This document shows, one piece after another, positions 15,918 to 23,264 of a stretch of DNA of 39,159 nucleotides. The notes below the pieces were generated by a model, which worked only from the letters and a program-made list of their open reading frames with translations, made no database searches and was not told the origin of the DNA. Source of the DNA: Cyanobacteria bacterium HKST-UBA04 (lineage in GTDB: Bacteria; Cyanobacteriota; Vampirovibrionia; Vampirovibrionales; JAGQHJ01); contig JAGQHJ010000016.1 of assembly GCA_020431915.1 (NCBI GenBank), positions 1 through 39,159 of the forward strand. The letters run 5' to 3'. How positions within the stretch are numbered: the stretch's first letter is position 1; every line of letters starts with the position of its first letter. A program made the position numbers and the translations under genes.

Positions 15918-16772
15918 ATGCAGTGGCTCCTCAAGAAAGTCTGTTAAAGGTGTCAGTGTGGGTCTGGCACACGTGATGCGATGGGTTGCCGTTACGGGTT
16001 TCCCGGATAAACCACTTTGTGTCGCATACAGCGGCTTACCAACGGGGTGTATTTCCTCATGGGTCTCCCGGTTTTGGCCATGCGTGCCGACACAACGCAG
16101 CAATGATAGATGTCGTGTCCAAACGGTTTCGGTGTGGGCGCGTCCTGTGCAGTTGAGCCAGAAGCACCTCATCACAGGTAAACGGAATACTATAGAGACT
16201 CTGTTTTCACAGTTTTCACGATCGAAACTGAGCTAAATTGACCAACCTAGTTGCAGCGATACTCCTCAGATAACCAGTAAAACGTCCGAACAACCTAGCT
16301 AGCCTCAGTTTAACCGATCATGGAGGCTTTGAGAATCGTCCGGCCATCCCCATGTTACGGTTCGGTAACAATGCACAGGCAGGGCATTTGGCGGATTGCT
16401 GAACCGGCTGGACGTTTAACGGTGGGCGAGTGGGCCTTATTTTCAAGCCCATATAAAACAATTGTTAACCGGCCATAAGCCAGCAGCTAAACCGTGATGC
16501 CCCCTCGTTGGCCATGGTTTGTAACAACTTGCCATGGCACGCTGGATAGCGTGGGGGGGCATTCGTATAATTACTAATGTGTTGTGTTGACTAAACAAAT
16601 TGTTGTATAAAACAGTTTGTTGATGCTTCCAAAGGGCACGGTGGCCGGGTATTTGCCTGGGGCTGTGGTCTGGTTCGCTACAACACCATCACACACACCC
16701 TCAAATAAAAAGAGAGAGTTCTTTTTCTAGTAGCTTACCGTATCTCGAAGGGATGGAGGCGCCTGGGCCATT
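15918..16772. promoter_or_regulatory. Long divergent regulatory region upstream of minC
   Basis: About 855 bases without a convincing gene. Reading leftward, the frame of the winged-helix gene stays open to 16175, which could be a longer N-terminus or a leader. A 52-codon plus-strand ORF (16320-16478) has no ribosome-binding site and I do not call it. The region holds several inverted repeats: CAGTTT/AAACTG (16210-16230), a perfect AACAATTGTT (16457-16466), and a 10-bp hairpin with one G-U (16595-16604 with 16611-16620). It also holds the minC promoter candidate. Confidence 0.55.
16543..16571 (+). promoter_or_regulatory. Sigma70-type promoter candidate for minCDE
   Basis: A perfect -10 hexamer, TATAAT (16566-16571), is preceded after 17 bases by TGGATA (16543-16548), which matches the -35 consensus at four of six positions. 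Transcripts would carry a leader of about 195 bases before the minC ATG. A second TATAAA at 16606-16611 lies in the loop of an inverted repeat and could be an alternative. Confidence 0.5.
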
Positions 16773-17924
16773 ATGCAGGCAACACCGGATAGAGAGTTAA
16801 ATTCAACCCCGTCGATGGGGGCCGCCTTTGACGGCGATCCGATACTGATTGATTTGTCGGATACCGAATCTTCGGCAGACGCCATCCGTCACCTTGAGTT
16901 TGTGTTGGAAACCACGGGCATTCGCCACCAGTATGTTGAGCTGGATACGGGATCGCTGTTGCTGACCCCCGGTGTTCTGAGCCGGGTTAAGGACGTGGTT
17001 CGGCGCTCTGCTAACCGTATTCATACGTTGTATTCGCTGGTGCCGCAAACCCAGCAAACGGCCTTGGACGAAGGGTTGCTGGTTCGTCGCCAGCCGCTGG
17101 AGCATAAAACCGGCGTTAACACCTTGGCCGCGGTTAACCTCCCCATGCAGTCAACCAGTCCGTCCGAAGTTCTTCCTTCCGCTGCCCAAAAAGCCGCTGA
17201 GACGGATGCCAAGTCGCAAGCCCAAACCAAAGTCACCTTCAAGGTGTCGCGGGCCAAGGGCGAGGCGACCCAAACCAAGGCCACGCTGACCACCAAACCA
17301 TCAACGTTGGCCCAGGCCGATGATCAGCAGGCCCACCATAACCAGGCCGCTGCTCAGTCTGCGCCCCAGTCGACCCAGCCCATGGATGTCTTTGACCTGC
17401 TGCTGGCCGACACGGCCACGCCTTGCGCAGACGAGGCCGTGGTTGATGAACTGCCGCAACACCTGCTGAAGCACCACCCCGGCCAACAGGCTGTGGTTGA
17501 CGAAGCAGCCGTTACCCGCCTGAACCTGAACCCGGACATGGGTACCACTTTGGTTAAGCAAACCCTGCGCTCAGGGCAGGTGCTGGAGGCCGACGGCCAT
17601 GTGTTGCTGCTCGGTGATGCCCACTCCGGCAGCGAAATTATTGCCCGCGGCGACATCGTGGTTTGGGGCGTGCTCGGTGGCCTGGCCCATGCCGGTGCAG
17701 GCGAAGGCCCCATGAATGAAGGCGCCGATACGCAGGCCGAAATTCGTGCCCTTCGAATCGAAGCGGTGCAGTTGCGCATTGGCCCCCTTATCGCCCGTCG
17801 TCCCGACCGGTTGTTTAAACCGGACGAGGCCTCGGCCACGGCGGCTGCCCGCGGACCGGAAGTGGCCCGGGTGGTCAACGAGGAAATTCGGATCTACCGC
17901 GAGTCGGTGGATCGGCCCTTATAG
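16773..17924 (+). CDS. minC: Septum site-determining protein MinC
   Basis: MinC inhibits FtsZ polymerisation away from midcell when recruited by MinD. The C-terminal beta-helical domain is clear: TLVKQTLRSGQVLEADGHVLLLGDAHSGSEIIARGDI in outline, followed by VVWGVLGGLAHAGAGE and a run ending AVQLRIGPLIARRPD. An N-terminal domain-like region (residues 20-110) precedes a long Gln/Ala/Thr/Lys-rich linker (about 120-225). A short extension follows the C-domain, ending EIRIYRESVDRP. At 383 aa it is much longer than typical MinC (about 220-270). The ATG at 16773 has GGAGG 15 bases upstream. It is the first gene of a minC-minD-minE operon. Confidence 0.9.
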   Translation: MQATPDRELNSTPSMGAAFDGDPILIDLSDTESSADAIRHLEFVLETTGIRHQYVELDTGSLLLTPGVLSRVKDVVRRSANRIHTLYSLVPQTQQTALDEGLLVRRQPLEHKTGVNTLAAVNLPMQSTSPSEVLPSAAQKAAETDAKSQAQTKVTFKVSRAKGEATQTKATLTTKPSTLAQADDQQAHHNQAAAQSAPQSTQPMDVFDLLLADTATPCADEAVVDELPQHLLKHHPGQQAVVDEAAVTRLNLNPDMGTTLVKQTLRSGQVLEADGHVLLLGDAHSGSEIIARGDIVVWGVLGGLAHAGAGEGPMNEGADTQAEIRALRIEAVQLRIGPLIARRPDRLFKPDEASATAAARGPEVARVVNEEIRIYRESVDRPL

Positions 17925-17985
17925 ATCCCACACACACTTACATCAGTAATTCAACAAACCAGACAGAAAGGACACACACCTGATT

Positions 17986-18828
17986 ATGGCATCAATGACA
18001 GAACAGCAACCATGCCGCGTCATTGTCGTCACCTCTGGAAAAGGTGGGGTTGGTAAGACCACCTCTACGGCTAACATTGGTGCAGGCCTGGCTCGCATGG
18101 GGTACAAAGTGGCCCTGATTGACACGGATATCGGGTTGCGGAACCTCGACATTTTGATGGGACTGGAAAACCGGATCGTGTACAACATTGTTGACGTGAT
18201 TGAGGATCGGTGCAAACTGAACCAGGCCCTGGTCAAGGACAAGCGCCTGCCCAACCTGTGCTTGTTGCCGGCCGCACAAACCCGCGACAAGTCGGCCCTG
18301 GATCCGAAGAACATGAAAAAGGTTGTCGAGAAGCTGAAGAAGGATTTCGACTTTGTGCTGATCGATAGCCCCGCCGGTATCGAAGGTGGTTTCCAGAATG
18401 CCGTGGCGGCTGCTTCCGAGGCCATTGTGGTGGCCACCCCGGAAATGTCGTCGGTGCGTGACGCCGACCGGATTATCGGCCTGCTTGAAACCAAGGATCA
18501 TATCGAGCATTACAAGCTGGTGCTTAACCGGGTTCGGCCCGATATGATGCGCAGCAATGACATGATGGATGTGGACGATGTTATCGAGATTCTGTCGGTC
18601 AAACTGCTGGGGTTGATCCCCGAGGACAAGGACATCATTGTCAGCACCAACCGTGGCGAGCCCATTGCCTTGTGGGAAGGTCCCAAAACCCCCAAGGCGA
18701 CCCTGGCCTACCAGAACATTGCCGCGCGGGTGGCTGGCGAGGATGTACCCTTCCTCGACTTCGATATTCCCGAAACGTTTATGGACAAAGTCAAGGGCCT
18801 GTTCAAAATAGGCTCTGGCGCAGCGTAG
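17986..18828 (+). CDS. minD: Septum site-determining ATPase MinD
   Basis: MinD is the membrane-binding ATPase that carries MinC and oscillates under MinE control. The deviant Walker A motif is SGKGGVGKTT (about residues 17-26). DTDIGLRNLDILMG, LIDSPAGIEGGFQNAV, VTSVRDADR-type (here MSSVRDADR) and LVLNRVRPDMM are all characteristic. The C-terminal helix DKVKGLFKIG is the probable amphipathic membrane-targeting sequence. At 280 aa the length is normal. The ATG at 17986 is chosen, with ATG 17995 as alternative; AAGGA is upstream. It lies 61 bases after minC and 39 before minE. Confidence 0.96.
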   Translation: MASMTEQQPCRVIVVTSGKGGVGKTTSTANIGAGLARMGYKVALIDTDIGLRNLDILMGLENRIVYNIVDVIEDRCKLNQALVKDKRLPNLCLLPAAQTRDKSALDPKNMKKVVEKLKKDFDFVLIDSPAGIEGGFQNAVAAASEAIVVATPEMSSVRDADRIIGLLETKDHIEHYKLVLNRVRPDMMRSNDMMDVDDVIEILSVKLLGLIPEDKDIIVSTNRGEPIALWEGPKTPKATLAYQNIAARVAGEDVPFLDFDIPETFMDKVKGLFKIGSGAA

Positions 18829-18867
18829 CCCAACCCGGAAGAGAGAGATAAGGAGGCGCTCGGCCTT

Positions 18868-19638
18868 ATGACGACGACACCCAATCATCCCTCTGGGCCA
18901 GACCATGCGACCAGAGACATACAACCCTCCAGTAGCCAGCCCGCTGGTGGTGGCAGTTTGCCACCGCAGCAGCAGAAACTGGATATGAAGCCGGCTTCGG
19001 TCGAACCCCGTTCGGTTGAAGCAGGCAAGACGGAACCGGCCAAACCCGATGCCAAATTGGAAGCCCCGGCCGAGGTTAAGCCAGCACCCAAGCCTGAGAC
19101 ACCCGTTTCGGGGCCACCGGTTGCCGAGACCAAGCCGGAAGCAAAACCGTTTGGCCCGGCGGCGTCTGCCAAGCCTCCGACGGTATCGGCTCCGGTGCCG
19201 ACGGCGGCCGTGCCTTCATCGGTATCGACGGCTCAAAAATCATCGGCCTTGTTCCAGCCCCATTCGGCCATTACCGGCCAAGCGGCTGTTGCCAAGAAGG
19301 TCGATGAGGCGGATCATCCCATGACCAATTGGTGGATGGATCTGTGGAAGAAGCTGTGGGCAACCGATCTGGCTGCCTCGTCCCCGTTTGCTTCGGTGGG
19401 TCCCACGGCAGCGGCCATGAGTGCCAAGGACGATGCCAAGAATCGGTTACGGCTTGTACTGATGCATGACCGGACGCAGCTGACCCCACAAACCATTGAA
19501 TCGATGCGTGACGAACTGGTGGACGTGATCAGCAAGTACGTCGAAATCGATCGGGATTCGCTGGACCTGTATCTGGAGCAGGAGGCGGATACCATTGCCC
19601 TGGTGGCCAACCTTCATGTGGCCCGCAAGCAGGCGTAA
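18868..19638 (+). CDS. minE: Cell division topological factor MinE, N-terminally extended
   Basis: MinE stimulates MinD ATPase and confines division inhibition to the poles. The conserved core is at the C-terminus: AKNRLRLVLMHDRTQLTP (from about residue 187), then a helix and the beta strands ISKYVEIDRDSLDLYLEQE. At about 152-165, NWWMDLWKKLWATD could be the amphipathic membrane-targeting helix that normally begins MinE. Before it come about 150 Pro/Ala/Lys/Glu-rich residues with no predicted fold, so the protein is 256 aa instead of the usual 80-110. The ATG at 18868 follows AAGGAGG by 11 bases, and the extension stays in frame, so it is not an annotation artefact. It is the last gene of the min operon. 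Confidence 0.88.
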   Translation: MTTTPNHPSGPDHATRDIQPSSSQPAGGGSLPPQQQKLDMKPASVEPRSVEAGKTEPAKPDAKLEAPAEVKPAPKPETPVSGPPVAETKPEAKPFGPAASAKPPTVSAPVPTAAVPSSVSTAQKSSALFQPHSAITGQAAVAKKVDEADHPMTNWWMDLWKKLWATDLAASSPFASVGPTAAAMSAKDDAKNRLRLVLMHDRTQLTPQTIESMRDELVDVISKYVEIDRDSLDLYLEQEADTIALVANLHVARKQA

Positions 19639-19820
19639 CCCGTTTCGTTGGCATGTGTCGCCAATACCCCCTGTGTAATTTCATAACCCCCGTTATTTTA
19701 TGTCCACACCAGACTTACCATGGGCAGGTGTGTGTGGGCGCAGCCTAATCAACTGCGCTGTTCGCCTGTCTTTAGTTGGAGGGATGCGATCGGAACCAGG
19801 CACCGGACGCACCCTCCTTC
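19639..19820. other. Convergent intergenic region with small hairpins
   Basis: About 180 bases between the ends of minE and the cupin gene. TTGGC/GCCAA soon after the minE stop, and GCGCAG/CTGCGC near 19739-19759, can form small hairpins. Neither has a good U-run, so no terminator is called with confidence. Confidence 0.3.
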
Positions 19821-20861
19821 TTATTTATTCTGGTGATAGGAGAAGGGGACGCCTTCCTCGAAGGACTGGTAGTGGTTGGGAAAGCGGAAGTTGTTGAAGG
19901 CCACGGAAATGCATGCCTGGGTGGCTTCCACGTAATGCCACCACAGCACGGGTATAAAAATGCCTTCGCCGGGGTTTACAAAAACCTCGGTGAACTGGGC
20001 ATCGGCAAACCGCGGGTATTCGTCCAGGTCGGGGGTATCGGGGTAGGGAACGCCCCCCCAGTAGTTGTTGTGGTGGTACATAAAGGGCAGCTGATAGGGG
20101 TCGGCCATCAGCAGGCGCTTTTGTCCGGTAATGATGACATGCAGGTTGTTGCTCATGTCATGGTGCAACTGGGTTCGAGCCCCTTTGGGCCCCACCCATA
20201 AAAAGGCAATGGTGCCCGAGTAGTTTTCGTTCAGGATGTCGGGCAGGGGGCTGACGTCTTGGACAATCCCCTTGAGCAGTTCACCGTGGCGCATCATGTT
20301 GCGCGACGTCATGTAGAAGTCGTTGGTATGTTCGGCCGAGGCCACCATGTCCACATACAGGGCAAACGGCATGGCCTTGGCGTGGCTGGTGTGTTGTTGA
20401 TCGTAGCGCGGGTTTTTCTCGCGGTTGGTTTGCACCTCCAGCTCCAGGTGGCCGTAGGTGTACTTCAGGTAGTCCAGCGACCACTTTTGCATGGCGGGCC
20501 ACTGTTTAGTGACGTTGGTTAAAACGCAGGGGCGGTTGGCCGAATAAAAATCGGTAAAAAAATCGTCCGGGCTTATGTCACCCACCCGCTCAATTTTGTG
20601 GTAACTGCGGTGCAGGGCATGGGCCTTGCGCAAGTTGGCCAGCAGCCAGTCGCGCTTGTTCATTTCGGTTTGTACCTGCTGGGCAGCCGCAAACATGGGC
20701 GATGCCTGGGTGCCCTGAATAAAGGCCATGGTCGTGCCGGGCTCAATACCGTAACTGGTTTGCACCAGCCGGGCGATTTCCTGCGGCGGCACTTCATTGA
20801 GCAGGCACGTGCAGACCCACTGCTTGACGTCGTCGGACATGGTTTGAAGGTCGGTATTCAT
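19821..20861 (-). CDS. JmjC/cupin-like (cupin_8) domain protein
   Basis: The C-terminal 260 residues resemble the cupin_8/JmjC-like group of Fe(II)- and 2-oxoglutarate-dependent oxygenases. The metal-binding H-x-D is in TQLHHDMSNNLHVIITGQKR (about residues 233-235), and the distal histidine is in FIPVLWWHYVEA (about 309). RPCVLTNVTKQWPAMQKWSLDYL is the usual entry of the family. An N-terminal helical region of about 80 residues (WVCTCLLNEVPPQEIARLVQ) is not part of the fold and may recruit a partner. The ATG at 20861 is chosen, although no Shine-Dalgarno site is visible and the frame continues to 20900. The substrate is unknown; family members act on proteins, small molecules or tRNA. Confidence 0.78.
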   Translation of the reverse strand: MNTDLQTMSDDVKQWVCTCLLNEVPPQEIARLVQTSYGIEPGTTMAFIQGTQASPMFAAAQQVQTEMNKRDWLLANLRKAHALHRSYHKIERVGDISPDDFFTDFYSANRPCVLTNVTKQWPAMQKWSLDYLKYTYGHLELEVQTNREKNPRYDQQHTSHAKAMPFALYVDMVASAEHTNDFYMTSRNMMRHGELLKGIVQDVSPLPDILNENYSGTIAFLWVGPKGARTQLHHDMSNNLHVIITGQKRLLMADPYQLPFMYHHNNYWGGVPYPDTPDLDEYPRFADAQFTEVFVNPGEGIFIPVLWWHYVEATQACISVAFNNFRFPNHYQSFEEGVPFSYHQNK

Positions 20862-21301
20862 AGGGGCGGGGGCAAGGCTCACTCGGACAGACACAAACAC
20901 CTCTTAGAGAGAGAGAGTAGAGAGAGATGCGCGCGTGCGCGGATGTGGGGTTTTTCCTGACTGTTCTCTATTGTAGCAGGCTTTGCCGGCTGCCCTTGTT
21001 TTGCCTGGGATGGGAGGCGGGGGGCGGGGGAGATTCTTAAAATACACTTAAGGCCGGACGGGTCACAGGCAAATTTCCGTATAATAAGGTTGTGGCTATA
21101 CCAAAGACAGAGACTATTCATTAAATAGCCACTGAATGAACGATAGCTAAATGTGATGTCAAATTAGACGCCCCGTGGCCGGTCCTGATGGGTTGGCGCG
21201 GTGGTGGTTCAAGTTCAATGGGTGCTGCCGTTGAGGCAGGACCGCTTCGGTTAGCGTTTGGAGAATACCGACACGAGGAAAAGGAAGGCTGGTTACCCCC
21301 C
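20862..21301. promoter_or_regulatory. Divergent intergenic region, GA repeats and a TATAAT
   Basis: About 440 bases. Near the cupin gene is a run of GAGA repeats followed by an alternating GC tract (20904-20940). TATAAT at 21080-21085 on the plus strand is a good -10, but no -35 sits at the right distance. On the minus strand, TACAAT (reverse of ATTGTA near 20971) is a weak -10. The frame of the downstream 98-aa gene is open from 21188. Confidence 0.35.
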
Positions 21302-21598
21302 ATGTCTATTACAAACTACATTGGTGCCTTGCAAGGAACGATTGGCCGCATTACGGCCAACCAAAACCTGTTTAACAACCGGCAGAGCATGCTGGACTTG
21401 GCCAACAACGTGACCGGTAACGAGAATTTTGCCCAGCTCAATGCCCTGGCTGCCCAGGACAAGCAGTTTGCCATTAACAATGCCCGCTTTGGGTTTAACC
21501 AGGCTTTTTACACAGCCCAGGAAGCCTATTACAACGAGCAGGTCAAGAAAGACTTCGACCGCCGCATGAAGGCTGCCGAGCAAGGCCGGCTTATTTAG
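21302..21598 (+). CDS. Hypothetical protein, 98 aa, mostly helical
   Basis: The product begins MSITNYIGALQGTIGRITAN and is rich in Asn, Gln, Ala and Phe, with probable long helices (QSMLDLANNVTG, FNQAFYTAQEAYYNEQVKKD) and a basic end (RRMKAAEQGRLI). No signal peptide or membrane helix is evident. Short helical proteins of this sort can be secretion-system or structural components, but I cannot assign a family. The ATG at 21302 lies after AAGGAAGG by about 13 bases; the frame is open upstream to 21188, but that part is Gly/Ser-rich. A hairpin terminator follows. Confidence 0.65.
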   Translation: MSITNYIGALQGTIGRITANQNLFNNRQSMLDLANNVTGNENFAQLNALAAQDKQFAINNARFGFNQAFYTAQEAYYNEQVKKDFDRRMKAAEQGRLI

Positions 21599-21726
21599 GT
21601 TTAACAGATAGCCTCTAACAGACATCGATTGACGTTTCTCCACACCCCCGACTACATTGAGTACGATTATTTATAACGTGTTGTCCATTTCGTTTGTGTT
21701 GTTCTACTTCCCATAACCTTAATCAC

Positions 21727-21761
21727 GCGCCGGATTGGCCCCAAAAAAGTCCGGCGCTTTT
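21727..21761 (+). terminator. Rho-independent terminator
   Basis: GCGCCGGA (21727-21734) pairs perfectly with TCCGGCGC (21750-21757) around a 15-base loop, and four T follow. It ends the transcript of the 98-aa gene and insulates the Fur-regulated promoter just downstream. Confidence 0.75.
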
Positions 21762-21776
21762 AATTGCGCGCTTATT

Positions 21777-21795
21777 GAAAATGATTCTCATTTGC
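21777..21795 (+). promoter_or_regulatory. Fur box
   Basis: GAAAATGATTCTCATTTGC matches the 19-bp Fur consensus (GATAATGATAATCATTATC) at 14 positions, including the central ATGAT..TCATT inverted repeat. It overlaps the -35 hexamer of the promoter at 21785-21813. This placement predicts repression by iron-loaded Fur of the MFS/PvcA-like operon. Confidence 0.72.
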
Positions 21796-21813
21796 AATGG
21801 TCCATGCTATACT
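21785..21813 (+). promoter_or_regulatory. Promoter of the MFS/PvcA-like operon
   Basis: TTCTCA (-35, 21785-21790) and TATACT (-10, 21808-21813) are separated by 17 bases. Transcription would start near 21820, leaving a leader of 95 or 158 bases depending on the start codon used. The -35 lies inside the Fur box. Confidence 0.6.
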
Positions 21814-21914
21814 AGCAGCGCTCCTTCGTCATCCCTGCGACCCTGTCGAGGCGGGGTGTCCGTGGGTAGAACATTCTCTGGGCCGTGGTGTTTTTATTGG
21901 ATTGACGTGGCCCG

Positions 21915-23264
21915 ATGTCTCGTCTTTATAGCCTTGAGTTCATCCCTCGCCATGTTTCGGCGGTTTCTTTTTCGCTTATGACCATTCAGCTAGACCGACT
22001 CCCTTTTGCTTATGCCCTGCCTACCCGAAGCCTGTTTACACGGGACTTTGTACTGGTTTGTGCGGCCACGTTCTGCTTCTTTTTCTGCCACCACCTGCTG
22101 ACACCGGTGTTTACGGCCTATCTTGAGCAGCACCATTGGCATGGCCAAGTGTTGGGGGCCATGCTGGCCGCCCTGATGGTGGCTTCGTTGGTAACGAGGC
22201 CATTTGTAGGCAAGCAGGCCGACGAATGGGACAAGCGTCGTTTGTTGATTGGCGGGGCCCTCTTGGTCATGCTGTGTCCGGTGCTGTATACCGTCAGCGC
22301 CCACCCGGCCGTCATGCTGCCCATTCGGCTGGTACACGGCATCGGGTTTGCCATGTTCTATGTGGCGGCCAGCAGTTACCTGGCCGACTTGGTCCCTCAG
22401 GCCCACCGGGGCGAGGGCATTAGTTATTTCAGCAATGCCATGAAACTGGCCACGGCCATCAGCCCGGCCTTGGGGGTATTGCTGCTTAACGGGCACTGGA
22501 TGCAGCCGGTTTTTTGGCTCGCCAGCGCCATGGCTTTCGTGGCCCTGCTGTTGGTGTTGCAGCTTCGGCCCGTCCAGCCACCGTTGCCGTCGTCAGATTC
22601 CGCTTTGCCTGCTGCCCGAAACAAGGGACGCTTGTTTAACCGGCCCGCCTTTTATCCGGGCCTGATTATGGCCACGAACAGCATGGTGTTCGGGGTCTTG
22701 ATGCCGTTTATGCCGTTGATTGCTGGCGAAAAGCAGTTGTCTGCCATTTTCCTGTTCTACCCCGTGTATGCCTTGAGCCTGATGCTGAGCCGGGGGGCCA
22801 CCGGGCCGTTGTCCGATAGGTACGGTCGGGTGTCGGTCATTGTGCCTGGCATGACGTTGGTTATTGTGTCGCTGTGGGGGCTGGCCGCTGCCAACCACCC
22901 GGTGTGGTTTTTGGGGTTTAGTGCCCTGTATGGCTTTGGGGCCGGTACGGTTCAGCCATCGTTGATTGCCATGGCTGTGGACCGCAGTCGGGAGGATGAA
23001 CGAGGCAGTGCCATGGCCACCTTTACCATGTGCAACGATACCGGCATTGCCCTTGGCATGTATGCCATGGGCGCGGTCGGTGCCCAGGTGGGCTATAGCG
23101 AGGCCCTGGGATTGACCAGCCTGGTGGTTCTGGCCGGTTGGCTGGTGTTTGTTTGGCGCGAGCGCCAGGGGGTTCTGGCATGGGCAAAGGCGATGCTTTC
23201 TACGGGCACGGTCTGTTCAGCTTCCCAATGCCCGGATTCGAATAAGGGGGGGATCAAGCAATGA
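21915..23264 (+). CDS. MFS transporter, probable metallophore exporter
   Basis: This is a 12-helix major facilitator superfamily protein. Loop 2-3 carries FVGKQADEWDKRRLL, and the equivalent C-half loop has GATGPLSDRYGRVSVI, both versions of the MFS motif A. The central loop (RPVQPPLPSSDSALPAARNK) splits two six-helix halves. The start is uncertain: ATG 21915 (used) or ATG 21978, neither with a clear ribosome-binding site. The stop overlaps the start of the next gene as ATGA, so translation is coupled. Control by a Fur box, and pairing with a PvcA-like enzyme, suggest export of an iron-scavenging small molecule. Substrate and direction are inferred, not shown. Confidence 0.85.
   Translation: MSRLYSLEFIPRHVSAVSFSLMTIQLDRLPFAYALPTRSLFTRDFVLVCAATFCFFFCHHLLTPVFTAYLEQHHWHGQVLGAMLAALMVASLVTRPFVGKQADEWDKRRLLIGGALLVMLCPVLYTVSAHPAVMLPIRLVHGIGFAMFYVAASSYLADLVPQAHRGEGISYFSNAMKLATAISPALGVLLLNGHWMQPVFWLASAMAFVALLLVLQLRPVQPPLPSSDSALPAARNKGRLFNRPAFYPGLIMATNSMVFGVLMPFMPLIAGEKQLSAIFLFYPVYALSLMLSRGATGPLSDRYGRVSVIVPGMTLVIVSLWGLAAANHPVWFLGFSALYGFGAGTVQPSLIAMAVDRSREDERGSAMATFTMCNDTGIALGMYAMGAVGAQVGYSEALGLTSLVVLAGWLVFVWRERQGVLAWAKAMLSTGTVCSASQCPDSNKGGIKQ

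Noticed and set aside
16320..16478. 52-codon plus-strand ORF upstream of minC
   Set aside because: It has no ribosome-binding site and no hydrophobic or domain pattern, and its 3' end crosses a palindromic regulatory-looking site.
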